Source: a bacterium (lineage in GTDB: Bacteria; Vulcanimicrobiota; Xenobia; RGZZ01). Taken from it: a stretch of 6,874 nucleotides of DNA. The stretch lies in assembly GCA_021782195.1 (NCBI GenBank), contig JAJXVI010000134.1, positions 1-6,874 of the forward strand, written 5' to 3'. A program made the translations under genes and the position numbers. The notes below the pieces were generated by a model. The model was not told where the DNA came from and ran no database searches. It worked only from the letters and a program-made list of their open reading frames with translations. Shown here piece by piece: positions 5,962-6,874 of the stretch (position 1 is its first letter; every line of letters begins with the position of its first letter).

Positions 5962-6874
5962 TCGTGACCTTTCCGTGCGAGAATCGCTCCCCCGCGCCTC
6001 CGAGCCTGCGAGCATTGTTCGCCTGGTAGAAGCCGCCCGCGCGGGCTCGATACGAGCTGCGGGACGACTGATGAGCTGGCTTGAGGAAGACCCGACTCGT
6101 CTCACTGCGTGGTGTGCTGAACTTGGAAACTGGCCGATGCCTCGCCTCCTGGTGGGGGTGACCGGTTCCCCCGGCACCGGCAAGAGTACGCTGGTGGATG
6201 CGCTGGTGCGCCTCTGCCGGACTCGGCGCCCGCTCGCGCGCATCGGCGTGCTGGCGGTCGACCCGTCGTCGCCTTTCAGCGGTGGCGCGCTTCTCGGTGA
6301 TCGCGTTCGCATGATGGCGCACGCCACCGACCCGATGGTGTTCATCCGTTCGCTGGCCAGTCGGGGACATCTCGGGGGACTCGCGCTGGCAGCCAGCGGT
6401 ATCGCGCGGGTGCTCGGTCTCCTGGGCTGCGACAGCGTTTTCATCGAAACCGTCGGGATCGGTCAGAGCGAGATGGAAGTTACCCACCTCGCGGACATGA
6501 CCGTGCTGGTGCTTGCGCCGGGGCAGGGGGACGGGGTGCAGATGCTCAAGGCCGGGTTGATGGAAGCGGCTGACGTGTTTGTGGTGACCAAAGCCGACCG
6601 GCCGGGTGCCGACCGCGTGGTGAGTGATCTGCTGTCGACCCTGGAACTGTCCGGCAATTCTCGTGCGGCCGATGTTGTAAAGGTGTCGAGCCTCGAGCGT
6701 TTCGGACTTGACGAACTGATGGACGTGCTGGAAGCTTACGCTATCCGTGAAGCTGCCCGCGTCGCACAGCGCCGTGCGCTTCTGCTTGAGGCTGAGGTTC
6801 GCACCGCGTTGCTTGAGGAAGCACGCAGGAGGATCGAGCGGGTGCTCGCCGCGAACGGGCAGGCGCGTGGTGGC
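5939..6874 (+). CDS. meaB: MeaB/ArgK-type GTPase, chaperone of the B12-dependent mutase (reaches right edge)
   Basis: GTPase of the MeaB/MMAA (ArgK) family. It gates cofactor loading into methylmalonyl-CoA mutase, protects the enzyme and helps replace damaged B12. From the GTG at 5939 there are 312 codons with no stop before the edge. Family members are roughly 310-340 residues, so little is missing. Visible motifs are the P-loop GSPGTGKST (76-84), VDPSSPFSGGALLGDR (107-122, the Mg/switch region typical of this family), SRGHLGGLA, ETVGIGQSE (170-178), VLVLAPGQGD and the guanine-specificity motif TKAD (217-220), where most relatives have NKAD. The N-terminal 60 or so residues are helical, and the C-terminus is a charged helix ending EEARRRIERVLAANG, resembling the family's dimerisation arm. 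The gene overlaps the mutase small subunit by 23 nt with GGAGG inside it, so the two are translated together and the partner is almost certainly that mutase. No gene for the large subunit is visible; it may follow. Confidence 0.93.
   Translation, partial: MVAPSRVDRDLSVRESLPRASEPASIVRLVEAARAGSIRAAGRLMSWLEEDPTRLTAWCAELGNWPMPRLLVGVTGSPGTGKSTLVDALVRLCRTRRPLARIGVLAVDPSSPFSGGALLGDRVRMMAHATDPMVFIRSLASRGHLGGLALAASGIARVLGLLGCDSVFIETVGIGQSEMEVTHLADMTVLVLAPGQGDGVQMLKAGLMEAADVFVVTKADRPGADRVVSDLLSTLELSGNSRAADVVKVSSLERFGLDELMDVLEAYAIREAARVAQRRALLLEAEVRTALLEEARRRIERVLAANGQARGG

Noticed and set aside
5296..6444. Minus-strand open frame of 382 codons opposite the mutase subunit and MeaB
   Set aside because: Shadow of two genes with full motif sets; the translation is Arg/Ser/Pro-rich with no recognisable pattern.
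1..6874. CRISPR array, insertion sequence or phage integration
   Set aside because: No regularly spaced repeats, no transposase or integrase frame, and no terminal inverted repeats seen; the genes look chromosomal and housekeeping or metabolic.

Overview
This is a 6.9 kb window from a GC-rich bacterium. Its coding frames prefer G or C in the third codon position and it uses GTG and TTG starts freely. A split B12-dependent acyl-CoA mutase (free-standing cobalamin-binding subunit plus its own GTPase chaperone) occurs in several phyla, such as Gemmatimonadota, Chloroflexota and Myxococcota, so the lineage cannot be fixed from this window.

Left part, all on the minus strand, read right to left. 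A probable 33-residue single-helix membrane peptide begins with TTG at 5195. Its stop overlaps the GTG start (5097) of an acetyl-CoA hydrolase/CoA-transferase family protein. After about 110 nt comes a rhomboid intramembrane serine protease with an unusual soluble N-terminal domain. A candidate promoter then drives a small CARDB-domain protein with a proline-rich tail. Next is a stretch of about 650 nt with a hairpin, the remains of a frame-disrupted small ORF, and a long leader-like region. Last is a DEAD-box RNA helicase that runs off the left edge.

Right part, on the plus strand. After a divergent intergenic region (about 5196-5544) containing inverted repeats and hairpins come two overlapping genes: a 138-residue cobalamin-binding subunit of a methylmalonyl-CoA-mutase-type enzyme, and a MeaB/ArgK-type GTPase that starts inside it and reaches the right edge with no stop yet seen.

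How they fit together. The CoA-transferase and the mutase/MeaB pair are divergent neighbours. This recalls the E. coli scp (sbm) cluster, where a mutase, a MeaB homologue and a CoA-transferase act on propionyl-CoA, methylmalonyl-CoA and succinyl-CoA. A shared role in short-chain acyl-CoA metabolism is therefore a reasonable inference. The catalytic large subunit of the mutase is not in the window. The points most worth a second look are the membrane peptide coupled to the CoA-transferase, the N-terminal domain of the rhomboid, the CARDB protein without a signal peptide, and the broken small ORF.
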